A stretch of 64,000 nt of DNA from Luteibacter sp. SG786 (GTDB lineage Bacteria > Pseudomonadota > Gammaproteobacteria > Xanthomonadales > Rhodanobacteraceae), in NCBI RefSeq assembly GCF_011759605.1, contig NZ_JAAOYX010000001.1, forward strand, positions 1-64,000, given 5' to 3'. The notes under the pieces were generated by a model, which was not told the origin of the DNA, made no database searches, and saw only the letters and a list, made by a program, of their open reading frames with translations. The position numbers and the translations under genes are program-made. Each line of letters opens with the position of its first letter. Within the stretch, counting starts at the first letter, position 1. Shown here in pieces: positions 63,644-64,000 of this stretch.

Positions 63644-63729
63644 GGCCCCTGGCTTGCCGCCCGCCCGGCGGAGCTAAGATGCACGCCGTAGCGCCGGTTC
63701 GCGAGAGGCGCTTTTGCCAGGGGGTTCTG

Positions 63730-63780
63730 ATGAATCGCGTTCGCGTCGTCGGCAGACTTCGTCGCCGGAAATCAGCATGA
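63730..63780 (+). CDS. Possible 16-residue Arg-rich leader peptide
   Basis: ATG at 63730 opens MNRVRVVGRLRRRKSA and ends in a TGA that overlaps the next start (ATGA). GGGGG lies 5-9 bp upstream. Six of 16 residues are Arg. It may be a coupling leader or chance. Confidence 0.3.
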   Translation: MNRVRVVGRLRRRKSA

Positions 63781-63911
63781 TCGTGAAGCTCACCCAATTG
63801 CAGCTCAAAGTGCTGAGCGAGAGCCCGGAAACGGCTCATTTGCCACTACGATATGAGTCGAACGCGATCGGCATGGCCATGGAAGACTTGATCGACAAGT
63901 TGTTCCAATGA
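63777..63911 (+). CDS. Small hypothetical protein, 44 residues
   Basis: Encodes MIVKLTQLQLKVLSESPETA and onward to IGMAMEDLIDKLFQ, a soluble, mainly helical peptide. The stop overlaps the start of the next gene (ATGA), and its own start overlaps the end of a 16-codon frame. This tight packing supports translation. No family recognised. A small antitoxin-like or adaptor role cannot be judged. Confidence 0.5.
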   Translation: MIVKLTQLQLKVLSESPETAHLPLRYESNAIGMAMEDLIDKLFQ

Positions 63912-64000
63912 TGAAGAAGACATCCGGGCCGTGGCTCGACAAGGTGATCTACGCTTTTCTTCTTTCACCCATGATCGTGCTGGGTGTGATCGTTGCCTCG
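63908..64000 (+). CDS. Membrane protein, N-terminal fragment cut by the window edge
   Basis: Starts MMKKTSGPWLDKVIYAFLLS and continues PMIVLGVIVAS, the beginning of a transmembrane helix, to the right edge. The ATGA overlap with the 44-residue gene suggests coupling. The remainder lies outside the window. Confidence 0.55.
   Translation, partial: MMKKTSGPWLDKVIYAFLLSPMIVLGVIVAS

Overview
The window is a high-G+C gammaproteobacterial chromosome segment. Gene order and protein types fit the Xanthomonadales, most likely Rhodanobacteraceae of the Luteibacter/Dyella kind. This placement is an inference from glpRDFK, mreBCD-mrdA-rodA-mltB-rlpA-dacC-ybeD-lipBA, a split B12-dependent ribonucleotide reductase with a lysine/alanine-rich histone-like protein, and abundant REP elements of the GTGG/GTAG-GAGCCG type. 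No marker gene could be compared.

Layout. Positions 1-540 hold the 3' end of a 23S rRNA, a 5S rRNA and three successive 5S-tail/terminator units. Positions 700-5500 are a glycerol regulon (glpR, operator array, glpD, glpF, glpK), followed by a PfkB-family kinase on the minus strand. Positions 6860-16770 carry the rod-shape and peptidoglycan block (mreB, mreC, mreD, mrdA, rodA, mltB, rlpA, dacC) with many 4-bp ATGA overlaps. ybeD, lipB and lipA (lipoate synthesis) follow, then a Prc protease, an MscS channel, and lipoyl-dependent pyruvate dehydrogenase E2 and E3 genes without E1. A REP-associated tyrosine transposase lies after E3. Positions 26800-36570 are metabolic and housekeeping genes: an APC permease, a clan-A glycoside hydrolase, purC with two membrane genes, a cytochrome c, a DjlA-like protein, rpe and a tandem pair of secreted Sel1-like paralogs. 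Positions 36640-39930 hold two very small minus-strand genes next to a two-component system of the dedicated-sortase (PdsR/PdsS) type. Then come trpE, small exported proteins, a hydrolase, a leucyl aminopeptidase, a HAD phosphatase, a phosphate-binding-protein/LysM fusion, a DegQ-type protease, and nrdJ, the histone-like gene and the nrdJ C-terminal partner.

From about 53660 to 60130 base composition falls clearly and intact REP elements disappear. This accessory island has three plus-strand genes (nuclease-like, Ser/Thr kinase, unknown) converging on three minus-strand genes (DUF2971-like, DUF6414-like, HNH nuclease). It ends beside a broken SRAP-family gene. The last 4 kb hold a membrane protein, a BamE/SmpA-like lipoprotein, a YjjJ-type HipA-like kinase with putative operator repeats, and a translationally coupled run of tiny genes leading off the right edge.

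The most notable observations are the uncharacterised nuclease-kinase-unknown module, the orphan Pds two-component system beside a two-gene small-protein operon, and REP elements captured in frame inside three proteins (RlpA, a glycoside hydrolase and the NrdJ partner).
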